From: an uncultured Muribaculaceae bacterium
Lineage (GTDB): Bacteria; Bacteroidota; Bacteroidia; Bacteroidales; Muribaculaceae
Length of the DNA stretch: 24,187 nt
Direction of reading: 5' to 3'
Assembly (NCBI GenBank): GCA_910583525.1
Contig: CAJTXL010000037.1
Span: 1 to 24,187 of the forward strand
Positions 1 to 6,929 of the stretch are shown here, piece after piece (positions within the stretch are counted from its first letter, which is position 1; each line of letters begins with the position of its first letter). The translations under genes were made by a program, and so were the position numbers. The notes under the pieces were generated by a model. That model was not told where the DNA came from. It made no database searches and saw only the letters and a program-made list of their open reading frames with translations.

Positions 1-55
1 TGTTCTCTTTGTACGCTTTCCAGGCGTGCCTCTTCAGCCACTCGAGCATCGCTCC
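1..55 (-). tRNA. tRNA-Ser(GGA), 5' part only
   Basis: On the minus strand the acceptor 5' half GGAGCGA starts at position 55. It is followed by TG, a D-arm with CTC/GAG pairing, and an anticodon arm with loop CTGGAAA, which gives anticodon GGA (codon UCC, Ser). The left window edge cuts the gene in the variable arm, so the T-arm and 3' acceptor are missing here. The outermost anticodon-stem pair is a C-A mismatch. A good Bacteroidetes promoter lies just upstream at 71-101. Confidence 0.85.
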
Positions 56-70
56 TTTATTTTACGGCTG

Positions 71-101
71 CAAAGTTAGTCATTATTTTTCGGTTTGGCA
101 A
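71..101 (-). promoter_or_regulatory. promoter of tRNA-Ser
   Basis: On the minus strand TAACTTTG (71-78) matches the Bacteroidetes -7 consensus TAnnTTTG exactly. A TTG (99-101) lies 20 nt upstream as the -33 element. The predicted start falls about 7-10 nt before the tRNA 5' end at 55. The motif match is direct; promoter activity is inferred. Confidence 0.65.
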
Positions 102-162
102 CCGTTCGATTGTTAATTTTCACGCGTAGAAGGTCAAAAACTCCAATAGGAACGGCATAAAA

Positions 163-1755
163 TCACAGCTGCGTGATAAATTCGTTCAAATCGGTTTCTT
201 TGGAAAGTCCGAACAATGAGCGTAGACGATAACGAGCCTTTGTCACACTGTCGCGTTTGATGCCCAAAGTAAGGGCGATTTCCTCGTTTGATTTCCTTAG
301 CCGGATGAGCATAAGCACAAGTTCGGCATTCGGTGAAATTTCAGGGTATCGGCTTCGGATATTCTCTATAAATCCGGGATTCAAGTTGCTGAAAAGCTGA
401 CGGAACCGCGTCTCGTCTTTTTGCGTAAGAAGCACCATAGAAAATATCTCGGATGCGTCGAAATCATCATTATTCGGTGTCTCGGTATTCTCTTCTGTTT
501 GTTTCTGATGCAATATGCCCATGCTCATTTTTTCTATTTCTCGATTTAGTCTGATACGTTCTCCGATTAGGTTGTCTATCTCAGCGCGACGTTCCCTCAA
601 AAGTCTGTTTTTACGCTTTATGCTCATAAGCACCGCAGCAACAATGACAAGGCCAGCGAGAACGAATATAATGCACAACAGCAGATTTCTTTGATGAGTC
701 AAGGCGAGTTCTTTCTCAAGCGACTGTTTCTCACTGATGACTTGAGAGGTGCGGTAGCGGAAATCGGCGCCAAGCAGCGCATTTGCTTTCAGTTTAGCAA
801 GTTTAGCGTCTGTAAGGCGCCGCGACTCTTTGTAGATTTCATAGTCGGAAGATGCAAGGGCATTCTCCACAAGGCTCTCCGAAAGCATCTCCAAGGCATA
901 AGCAAACTCTTCTTCGCCCCTTTTCTGCATAGACGGTGTTATAGCCCTCATCATTGAGATGCCTTTCGACGGGTTTCCAAGAAGCGCGTAAGCTCGCCCG
1001 AGCAAAAGAGAATCTGTAATGACGGTTCGACTGACGGGGAGATTTCTTTCGAGCACCTTGGCAGCCGCCGAAACGGAATCGGGCATATAGTCGGGATGTT
1101 CGATAAACAGAATGGCCAGATGGTTCTCAGCCCTTGTAAGACAGTCCTTACATTTCATCGAATCGGGAAGGGCTGCAGCTGCATATATTGCCTTATGCGC
1201 CCATGAGAACGCCGAATCCAATTTAGACAGATTATCGTATGGCACAGACCTCATTCGCCACAAATCGGACTGATAGCTTCTATATTTACCCACAGCGAGC
1301 GCCAGTGCCTTGTCGTTGAGAGCCAAAGCCTCGTCGTAAAGCCCCATTCTCGTGTAGAGATTCGATGTATTGCCGTAAAGCCTTATGGCATCTTCTATCT
1401 CGTCGTCACCTAAAATCCCACTCTCCGTGCGAATATTCAGTGAGTCGGCAGCTTCCTGAAGAAATAAAAGACCATTGAGATATTCACCGCCCCTCGAATA
1501 GAGATAACCCATCTGCGAAAGAATATCCACCGCAGTTTCCGCATACTCTCCTCGCCGCAATTCTTCGACCGCTTTTTTCTGAAGTTCGATACATTCATCA
1601 ATCGAACCACCACTCTCCATCAGCCGAAACGCCCGGTCATGAAAAGAGCTGTCGGGAACAGCCGCCTTGTCGCATTCATCGTTCGACGATGACGAGCAGC
1701 CGACGACGAACAGTGTCGCCATCAATAGATAAAAGAGTCTGCAATATTTTCTCAT
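163..1755 (-). CDS. membrane-tethered TPR regulator with C-terminal LuxR-type HTH
   Basis: A 530-residue protein of a Bacteroidetes regulator type. It has an N-terminal signal peptide with a lipobox-like end (VVGC, Cys20), a TPR-like helical region at about residues 40-330, one membrane span at about 358-378 (LLLCIIFVLAGLVIVAAVLM), a charged coiled-coil stretch, and a C-terminal helix-turn-helix at about 470-522 (SNEEIALTLGIKRDSVTKAR) that resembles LuxR/GerE domains. This suggests periplasmic TPRs sensing something and a cytoplasmic DNA-binding tail. I chose the ATG at 1755; a longer frame begins with TTG at 1764. A perfect -7 box ends 6 nt before this ATG, so the mRNA may have almost no leader. 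It is monocistronic between two tRNA genes. The target genes are unknown, and whether Cys20 is really lipidated is uncertain. Confidence 0.85.
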   Translation of the reverse strand: MRKYCRLFYLLMATLFVVGCSSSSNDECDKAAVPDSSFHDRAFRLMESGGSIDECIELQKKAVEELRRGEYAETAVDILSQMGYLYSRGGEYLNGLLFLQEAADSLNIRTESGILGDDEIEDAIRLYGNTSNLYTRMGLYDEALALNDKALALAVGKYRSYQSDLWRMRSVPYDNLSKLDSAFSWAHKAIYAAAALPDSMKCKDCLTRAENHLAILFIEHPDYMPDSVSAAAKVLERNLPVSRTVITDSLLLGRAYALLGNPSKGISMMRAITPSMQKRGEEEFAYALEMLSESLVENALASSDYEIYKESRRLTDAKLAKLKANALLGADFRYRTSQVISEKQSLEKELALTHQRNLLLCIIFVLAGLVIVAAVLMSIKRKNRLLRERRAEIDNLIGERIRLNREIEKMSMGILHQKQTEENTETPNNDDFDASEIFSMVLLTQKDETRFRQLFSNLNPGFIENIRSRYPEISPNAELVLMLIRLRKSNEEIALTLGIKRDSVTKARYRLRSLFGLSKETDLNEFITQL

Positions 1756-1761
1756 GGTGTG

Positions 1762-1769
1762 CAAAAATA
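1762..1769 (-). promoter_or_regulatory. -7 promoter box of the TPR/HTH regulator gene
   Basis: Minus-strand TATTTTTG is an exact TAnnTTTG match and ends six bases before the ATG at 1755. Transcription would start at or next to the start codon. I see no convincing TTTG at the -33 spacing, so confidence is moderate. Confidence 0.45.
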
Positions 1770-1872
1770 GTCAAAAAAACTATAGCGATAATGGTCAGAA
1801 GGGCGATTTGAATACGGTGTCCATTCATTCGTCCATTGTCATTGCGTTGGAGATTGTCTCATCCGGTCTGTC

Positions 1873-1911
1873 AAAAAAAATGCAGCTTGTCGATTTGCGA
1901 CAGACTGCATT
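1873..1911 (-). terminator. intrinsic terminator of tRNA-Arg
   Basis: Read on the minus strand just after the tRNA, the sequence forms AATGCAG/CTGCATT and TGTCG/CGACA stems separated by a 2-nt internal loop, with a 5-nt loop at the top, followed by eight Ts (the A-run at 1873-1880). This is a classic rho-independent terminator directly downstream of the tRNA-Arg gene. Confidence 0.8.
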
Positions 1912-1917
1912 CTTTTG

Positions 1918-1989
1918 TATCCCCGTGGGGAGTCGAACCCCAATCGTCGGAACCGGAATCCGAAATTCTATCCATTGAACTACGGAGAC
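1918..1989 (-). tRNA. tRNA-Arg(CCG)
   Basis: This is a complete 72-nt cloverleaf on the minus strand. The acceptor GTCTCCG pairs with CGGGGAT, the D-stem is GTTC/GAAT, the anticodon stem TCGGA/TCCGA encloses loop TTCCGGT (anticodon CCG, codon CGG), the variable loop has 4 nt, and the T-arm is TGGGG-TTCGACT-CCCCA. The discriminator base is A. CCA is not encoded; the genomic sequence continues CAA. An exact -7 promoter box lies 21 nt upstream and an intrinsic terminator follows immediately, so it is its own transcription unit. Confidence 0.95.
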
Positions 1990-2006
1990 ATTTTTACCCC
2001 TTTGCG

Positions 2007-2038
2007 TCTGCAAAAGTAATTCTTTTTTTGTAGTTTTG
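2007..2038 (+). promoter_or_regulatory. promoter of the ung operon
   Basis: Plus-strand TAGTTTTG (2031-2038) matches TAnnTTTG exactly. TCTG (2007-2010) is a one-mismatch -33 element at 20 nt spacing. The predicted start leaves a leader of about 13 nt before the ung ATG at 2058. Its box lies inside the tRNA-Arg promoter. Confidence 0.6.
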
Positions 2039-2042
2039 CAAA
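2011..2042 (-). promoter_or_regulatory. promoter of tRNA-Arg
   Basis: Minus-strand TACTTTTG (2011-2018) is an exact -7 match. TTTG (2039-2042) sits exactly 20 nt upstream as the -33 element. It overlaps the oppositely oriented ung promoter, whose -7 box lies inside this spacer. Confidence 0.7.
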
Positions 2043-2057
2043 AGATTTGTACTTATT

Positions 2058-2723
2058 ATGAACGTCAAAATACATAATAGCTGGCAGGCGCCTTTGTCCT
2101 CGCAATGGTCGGCGCCCTATTTCGAGCAACTTACGGCCTATGTCAAAGGGCGCTATGCCGTCACCCAAGTCTATCCCTCACCGAGCCGCATATTTGCGGC
2201 TTTCGACGCCTGCCCTTTCGACAAAGTCAAGGTTGTGATAATAGGCCAGGACCCCTACCACGGGCCGGGGCAAGCCAACGGGCTATGTTTTTCGGTACCA
2301 CCCGGTGTTGCGATGCCGCCGTCGCTCATCAACATATTCAAAGAGATGTCGACCGACCTTAATGCACCTATGCCTGCGTCGGGCGACCTTTCGTATCTTG
2401 CCGAACAGGGCGTACTTCTGCTCAACGCTACCCTTACGGTAGAAGCACATCAGGCCGGGTCGCACCAAGGCAAAGGGTGGGAGGTGTTCACCGATGCCGT
2501 AATCGAAGCCATAAACCGTGGCCGTGAACATGTGGTGTTCATGCTTTGGGGCTCCTATGCCATCCGCAAAGGCGCGATGATAGACCGCTCCAAACACCTT
2601 GTGCTGACATCGCCGCATCCGTCGCCACTGTCGGCACACCGGGGCTTCTTCGGCAACCACCATTTCAGCAAGGCGAACGACTATCTTATTGCCAACGGAA
2701 TAGAGCCTATACGGTGGCTATGA
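2058..2723 (+). CDS. ung: uracil-DNA glycosylase (family 1)
   Basis: Removes uracil from DNA as the first step of base-excision repair. The 221-residue protein has the usual length and all family-1 signatures. The water-activating loop GQDPYHG is at residues 63-69 (catalytic Asp65), LLNATLTVE is near 121-129, and the DNA-intercalation loop HPSPLSAHRGFFG starts at His187. It is the first gene of a three-gene plus-strand operon; its TGA overlaps the ATG of the T9SS plug-like gene (ATGA), which suggests translational coupling. The start is supported by a -7 box 19 nt upstream. Confidence 0.97.
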   Translation: MNVKIHNSWQAPLSSQWSAPYFEQLTAYVKGRYAVTQVYPSPSRIFAAFDACPFDKVKVVIIGQDPYHGPGQANGLCFSVPPGVAMPPSLINIFKEMSTDLNAPMPASGDLSYLAEQGVLLLNATLTVEAHQAGSHQGKGWEVFTDAVIEAINRGREHVVFMLWGSYAIRKGAMIDRSKHLVLTSPHPSPLSAHRGFFGNHHFSKANDYLIANGIEPIRWL

Positions 2724-3982
2724 AACGCATCCTGCTGATTGCCGTGTCGCTGCTGTGCCTGACCGCCGCATGGGCACAACGCACGGCCGACACCATGACG
2801 GGCGTTTTCAACGAGCGCATCAAATCGCTGCAGGTGAAACTCGACGGCGACGCGTTCGCATCGCCTATAGCGGTGCTCGGCAGCGACGACCGCATAAACA
2901 TATCGTTTGACCATCTTGCCGAAGACCGTGAGTATTTCAGATATTCGCTGACGCACTGCACGGCGGCATGGCGTCCGTCGGGGCTTGTCGACAGCGAGTT
3001 CCTCGACGGATTCAACGAGGGCACAGTCGAAAACTATGACTTTTCAAGAGGCACTACGGTACACTACGTACACTACTCTCTTACAATACCGAACGAGCAA
3101 GTATCGCCTAAACTCTCAGGCAACTATCTTCTGAAAATATATCCTGAAAGCGAACCTGATTCAACAATACTCCAATGCCGCTTCATGATAAGCGAAGAGA
3201 CGGCGCCGGTCGCGGTGATGGCTTCGGCGCAGACCGACATAGACTATAACAAAGCGCACCAGCAGCTGAGCATAATAGTCGACACCGAACGCGCCTCGGT
3301 AGAAGACCCTTTCAACGACCTTATTGTGGTAGCTTCGCAAAACGGCCGTCTCGACAATGAAGTGGCCTTCAGACAGCCTCTCAGGGCGCAAGGCACCAAG
3401 ATGCTCTACGAGCACCAGCCACAGCTGATATTCGAAGCCGGAAACGAATACCGCCGCTTCGAGGCGGTGAGCGACACATATCCCGGCATGGGCATAGACC
3501 GCATAGAGTATTTCGACCCGTACTACCACTACGTGCTGTATGGCGACGCGAGCCGCGCCGACGAGCCATATGTCTACGACCAGACTCAGGGCGGCCGTTT
3601 TTTCGTGCGTAACTACAGTTCCGACGAGTCGGACACCGAAGCTGACTACGGGGTGGTGCATTTTTCGCTCGACATGCCCGAAAAGCCGGGTACGATGATA
3701 TTCCTCGACGGAGACTTCGTGAACCGGCGGTTCGACGACAATTCGCGCATGCAGTATAACCACGCGAGCGGCCGCTATGAACGAGCCATGCTTCTAAAAC
3801 AGGGCGCTTACAACTACCAATATCTTGCAGTACCGCCCGGCGCCAAGCGCGGATATACCGCCATAATCGAGGGCGACAAATATCAGACTATCAACGAATA
3901 TACGGTGCGTGTCTACCATCGGCGTCGTGGCGAACGCTACGACCGCCTGATAGGCACAGCCGCCTGCCGGACTCAAATATAA
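2720..3982 (+). CDS. type IX secretion system plug-like protein (DUF5103)
   Basis: A secreted protein of 420 residues. The signal peptide runs to about residue 20 (MKRILLIAVSLLCLTAAWAQ). The next region carries the hallmarks I associate with DUF5103, now described as the T9SS plug-protein domain: a beta-rich block with YSLTHCTAAWRPSG, a DGFNEG motif and SGNYLLKIYPE. Plug proteins of this family are thought to close or gate the SprA translocon on the periplasmic side; that role is from family knowledge, not visible here. I start at the ATG at 2720 because it opens a clear signal peptide and overlaps the ung stop, although the frame is open further upstream. Its TAA overlaps the next ATG by one base. 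Confidence 0.87.
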   Translation: MKRILLIAVSLLCLTAAWAQRTADTMTGVFNERIKSLQVKLDGDAFASPIAVLGSDDRINISFDHLAEDREYFRYSLTHCTAAWRPSGLVDSEFLDGFNEGTVENYDFSRGTTVHYVHYSLTIPNEQVSPKLSGNYLLKIYPESEPDSTILQCRFMISEETAPVAVMASAQTDIDYNKAHQQLSIIVDTERASVEDPFNDLIVVASQNGRLDNEVAFRQPLRAQGTKMLYEHQPQLIFEAGNEYRRFEAVSDTYPGMGIDRIEYFDPYYHYVLYGDASRADEPYVYDQTQGGRFFVRNYSSDESDTEADYGVVHFSLDMPEKPGTMIFLDGDFVNRRFDDNSRMQYNHASGRYERAMLLKQGAYNYQYLAVPPGAKRGYTAIIEGDKYQTINEYTVRVYHRRRGERYDRLIGTAACRTQI

Positions 3983-4560
3983 TGCTACAGATACAGGACA
4001 CATTGGTGAGCCTCGACCTCGCCGAACGATTTTTCTGCTGCGACCTCGCGGCCTGCAAAGGGCAATGCTGCCTCGACGGTGACGCCGGGGCTCCGTTGGA
4101 CGAAGGCGAGGCCGACAAACTCCGCGAAATTCTCCCCGAGATATGGGACGAACTTCTGCCTGCCGCACGTGAAGAGATAGAAATTAACGGCGTAAGCTAT
4201 ATAGACGAAGAGGGCGATGAGGTGACATCGCTCGTAAACGGCACAAACTGCGTTTTCGCCACCTTAGATGAAAACGGATGCTGGCTGTGCGCCATAGAGC
4301 GTGCATACCGTGAGGGCCGCATCGGTTTCTACAAACCCGTTTCGTGTCACCTCTACCCCGTAAGGCTGAAAAAATACGGTTCGTTCACCGCCGTAAACCT
4401 GCACCGCTGGAAAATATGCAAATGCGCCGAGGTGCTTGGCCGCGCAAAAGGCATACATGCGTTCGAGTTTCTCGAAGGGCCTCTGCGCCGCCGCTTCGGC
4501 GATGAATGGTACGACGAGCTTGCTATGACTTGCCGCGAGTGGCTAAGTCAGAAACGGTGA
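3982..4560 (+). CDS. DUF3109 family cysteine-rich protein
   Basis: A 192-residue cytoplasmic protein with no signal or membrane segment. Cysteines cluster at the N-terminus (FCC at 18-20, then C25 and C29-C30 in CKGQCC). More occur in the middle and toward the C-terminus (NCVF, GCWLC, PVSCHLYP, ICKC, TCREW). This is the pattern of DUF3109, related to the YkgJ-type cysteine cluster proteins thought to bind metal or an Fe-S cluster. The SCHLYPVRLKKYG segment is typical. Biochemical function is unknown. It is the last gene of the ung operon; its 3' end overlaps the convergent phosphoethanolamine transferase-like gene by 13 bp. Confidence 0.88.
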   Translation: MLQIQDTLVSLDLAERFFCCDLAACKGQCCLDGDAGAPLDEGEADKLREILPEIWDELLPAAREEIEINGVSYIDEEGDEVTSLVNGTNCVFATLDENGCWLCAIERAYREGRIGFYKPVSCHLYPVRLKKYGSFTAVNLHRWKICKCAEVLGRAKGIHAFEFLEGPLRRRFGDEWYDELAMTCREWLSQKR

Positions 4561-6335
4561 CCGTCGGCGGTGACACGTACGCCGCACAGGTAAGAGTCGC
4601 TTAAAATATCCCTCTCAGGCTTGTAATAAGGACTTTCGGCGCCTATCAGGCCAAGCAATGCCTGACCGAAATTGTCGAGCATGCCGGGACGCTCAGCCGC
4701 ACCGCGAATGCGGCTGACAAGTTCAGGGTACCGGGCGATGAAGCTGTCGGAGAACCACACGAAGAAGGGCACACGGTATTGACGGTCGAGCCAAGCCGGA
4801 TTATCGGGCTGCTGCACATTACGGGCCTCGACTGGAGCCAAATCCCATATATCTTCGCCGTGGTCTGAAAAATAGAACAATACGGTCGGACGCGCACGTC
4901 GGCCGTCGATTATTGCCGAAACGACGGAGTCGTTATACCATGTGGCATTGTCGTAGTCGGCGACCTCGGCACGACGGGCATCATCGAGCCACGGAACATC
5001 GGCAGTAATGTCTGAGGCCGAGAAACGCCCCTTGCCCTTGAACCGGTGTGATGCCGGGAAGTGCTGCCCCATAAGATGATAGATTGACAATTGCCGGCCC
5101 GAACATTCGCGCGGACGCAGAATGCTATCGACATATGCGACATAGTCGCCGTCGTATTCAAACAAGCGGTCTGATACTCCGTCATATACACTACGCATCA
5201 CAAGAGGCGAATAAAACATCTGCGACACGGCGGCATCGTAGTGCGACGAGACCGTCTGATTGTCGTAATGGTAGACATTCCATCCGGCTTTTTTCATAAG
5301 CAGCGGAAAATAAACGCCGTCGGCCCAAGGCTCTCCCGACGAAAGGTCGTTGAGATTGAATATGTTTCTCAACGACGAGAAAGTGAAGTTTGCCGGGACA
5401 AGCATATCGGAAAAAGCGACAAGGCGTCCGCTGTCGGCTTCCGCTTCGAGGCGTGGCGATGTCGGCAGATAATAGCCGTAAACCGAGCTATGGCTGCGGA
5501 CGAAGGACTCGCCCACTACCATCACAATGTCGAAATCAAGGTCTTCACCACTCTCAACCGAGGTCAGCAGAGCCCGTTTCTGCGTTTCTTCCCAACGGTC
5601 GAAATCGCGGTTCTGCAGCGACGTCACCTTCGACAGATAAAGCATTTTCGACAGAGGGTCGGCTTGGAGCAGCTCGTTGGCCCTAAGCATATCGACATTC
5701 ACAGGGCCTTGGCCGAGCCATATTGTCAGCTGTCCATGCTCCCTGACAGACAGCATCTCGGCGACTTCAGCCCATTTCAGAGCACCGAAAACCATCAGAC
5801 AAGCCAATAATGGCGCACAGACCAATGCTACGATACGACGATAAGGTGTCAACCGTCTGACCAGACATATAGCGACATAGCCCGACATCAATAGCACCAA
5901 TATCAGCAAAGCTATGGCGACTATCACTTTCGCGCTGAAATATTGCACGAAAAACCCTTCGGTCTCTTTGGCGTTCGTGCCGAGAATAAGCATCATAGTT
6001 TCGGGCGTAAGGGCGCTCCCTGTCATGACAATAGCTCCGACTTCCACTATCGAGAACAATGCCATAGGCACTGCCACAAATAGTTTGAGCACCGTCCGCC
6101 ACATCTTTGGCTTGACCAAAGAGACCAGCACACAAAGCAGATAGGCGGCAGCCGTTCCCTTGGCAAAATCGTAAAACATGAAATGCAGCACCGAGTTCCT
6201 TTCGACAAACATATATGCCACCGGTTCGGCGACAGAGAGCAGGACAAGGACAACGAAGAACCCGATGCTGTCAAGCACCGGGCCCACAAATTTTACGCAT
6301 AGCCTCGACAAGGCCGTAACTATCTTTTTCAACAT
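4548..6335 (-). CDS. phosphoethanolamine transferase-like membrane sulfatase-fold enzyme
   Basis: A 595-residue inner-membrane protein with five N-terminal transmembrane helices (to about residue 190), then a periplasmic alkaline-phosphatase/sulfatase domain. Residues of the metal site are visible: GES at 275-277 with Ser277 where EptA has its Thr nucleophile, HLMGQH (His420, His425) and SDHGE (490-494). GES followed by VYGYYLPTSPRL resembles CptA/EptC-type enzymes that move phosphoethanolamine onto lipid A, core sugars or other glycans. The acceptor cannot be read from sequence. I prefer the ATG at 6335, which opens MLKKIV and has an exact TACATTTG box 24 nt upstream. An in-frame ATG at 6395, 8 nt after the tpx stop, would add 20 residues. 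Confidence 0.85.
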   Translation of the reverse strand: MLKKIVTALSRLCVKFVGPVLDSIGFFVVLVLLSVAEPVAYMFVERNSVLHFMFYDFAKGTAAAYLLCVLVSLVKPKMWRTVLKLFVAVPMALFSIVEVGAIVMTGSALTPETMMLILGTNAKETEGFFVQYFSAKVIVAIALLILVLLMSGYVAICLVRRLTPYRRIVALVCAPLLACLMVFGALKWAEVAEMLSVREHGQLTIWLGQGPVNVDMLRANELLQADPLSKMLYLSKVTSLQNRDFDRWEETQKRALLTSVESGEDLDFDIVMVVGESFVRSHSSVYGYYLPTSPRLEAEADSGRLVAFSDMLVPANFTFSSLRNIFNLNDLSSGEPWADGVYFPLLMKKAGWNVYHYDNQTVSSHYDAAVSQMFYSPLVMRSVYDGVSDRLFEYDGDYVAYVDSILRPRECSGRQLSIYHLMGQHFPASHRFKGKGRFSASDITADVPWLDDARRAEVADYDNATWYNDSVVSAIIDGRRARPTVLFYFSDHGEDIWDLAPVEARNVQQPDNPAWLDRQYRVPFFVWFSDSFIARYPELVSRIRGAAERPGMLDNFGQALLGLIGAESPYYKPERDILSDSYLCGVRVTADGHRF

Positions 6336-6359
6336 GGCTGTGAGCTTCTTTTCGACATA

Positions 6360-6367
6360 CAAATGTA
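6360..6367 (-). promoter_or_regulatory. candidate internal -7 box for the phosphoethanolamine transferase-like gene
   Basis: Minus-strand TACATTTG is an exact TAnnTTTG match between the tpx stop and the preferred ATG at 6335. No TTTG is seen at about 20 nt further upstream, so it is only a candidate. If used, the enzyme can be expressed apart from tpx. Confidence 0.35.
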
Positions 6368-6403
6368 CGCAATAATCTACAAAGCTCAGCCACATTGTGG
6401 CAT

Positions 6404-6904
6404 CTATTTCAGTACCGACAAAGCGGCTTCGTAGTCGGGTTCTTCAGTAATCTCTCCTACGAGGTCTGAGAATATGACCTTATGGTCTTCGTCGAGGACG
6501 AGGACTGCCCTTGCGAGAAGACCGGCAAGCGGCCCGTCGACGAGCTGAAGGCCATATTGTTGCGAGAATGTCGGCGAACGGAAAGCCGAGGCAACCACTA
6601 CGTTTTCTATTCCTTCGGCCGAACAGAAACGACCTTGTGCGAAAGGCAAGTCCATCGATACACATATCACCGCAGTATTTTCAAGTTTGCCGGCTTCTTG
6701 ATTGAAGCGACGCACCGATGCGGCGCATACGGGTGTGTCGAGGCTCGGAAAAACGTTCAGCACCACGCGTTTTCCGGCGAAATCGCCACATCGTATCTCC
6801 GACAAATCTTTAGACACAAGGCTGAAACAAGGGGCCTTGGTCCCCACGGCAGGGATGTTGCCGTAAGTGTGGCAGGGGGTGCCTTTAAAATAGATTGTTT
6901 CCAT
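6404..6904 (-). CDS. tpx: thiol peroxidase (atypical 2-Cys peroxiredoxin)
   Basis: Reduces hydrogen peroxide and alkyl hydroperoxides using thioredoxin. At 166 residues it matches the Tpx family. The peroxidatic cysteine is Cys60 in SLDTPVC and the resolving cysteine is Cys94 in GRFCSAEG, at nearly the E. coli positions (61 and 95). VSMDLPFAQ between them is also typical. The ATG at 6904 gives the standard Tpx N-terminus, with TYGNIPAVGTKAPCFSL preceding the catalytic part. It lies 25 nt downstream of the gene for a secreted TlpA-like protein and just upstream of the phosphoethanolamine transferase-like gene. Confidence 0.95.
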   Translation of the reverse strand: METIYFKGTPCHTYGNIPAVGTKAPCFSLVSKDLSEIRCGDFAGKRVVLNVFPSLDTPVCAASVRRFNQEAGKLENTAVICVSMDLPFAQGRFCSAEGIENVVVASAFRSPTFSQQYGLQLVDGPLAGLLARAVLVLDEDHKVIFSDLVGEITEEPDYEAALSVLK

Positions 6905-6929
6905 AATATTTTTACTTGTTATGTGTATA

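Noticed and set aside
1918..1989. tRNA-Arg as a possible integration site
   Set aside because: No integrase, direct repeat of the tRNA end, or foreign-looking genes on either side.
2546..2719. Upstream extension of the DUF5103 frame into ung
   Set aside because: The signal peptide begins at the ATG at 2720, and the extension lies wholly within the conserved ung C-terminus.
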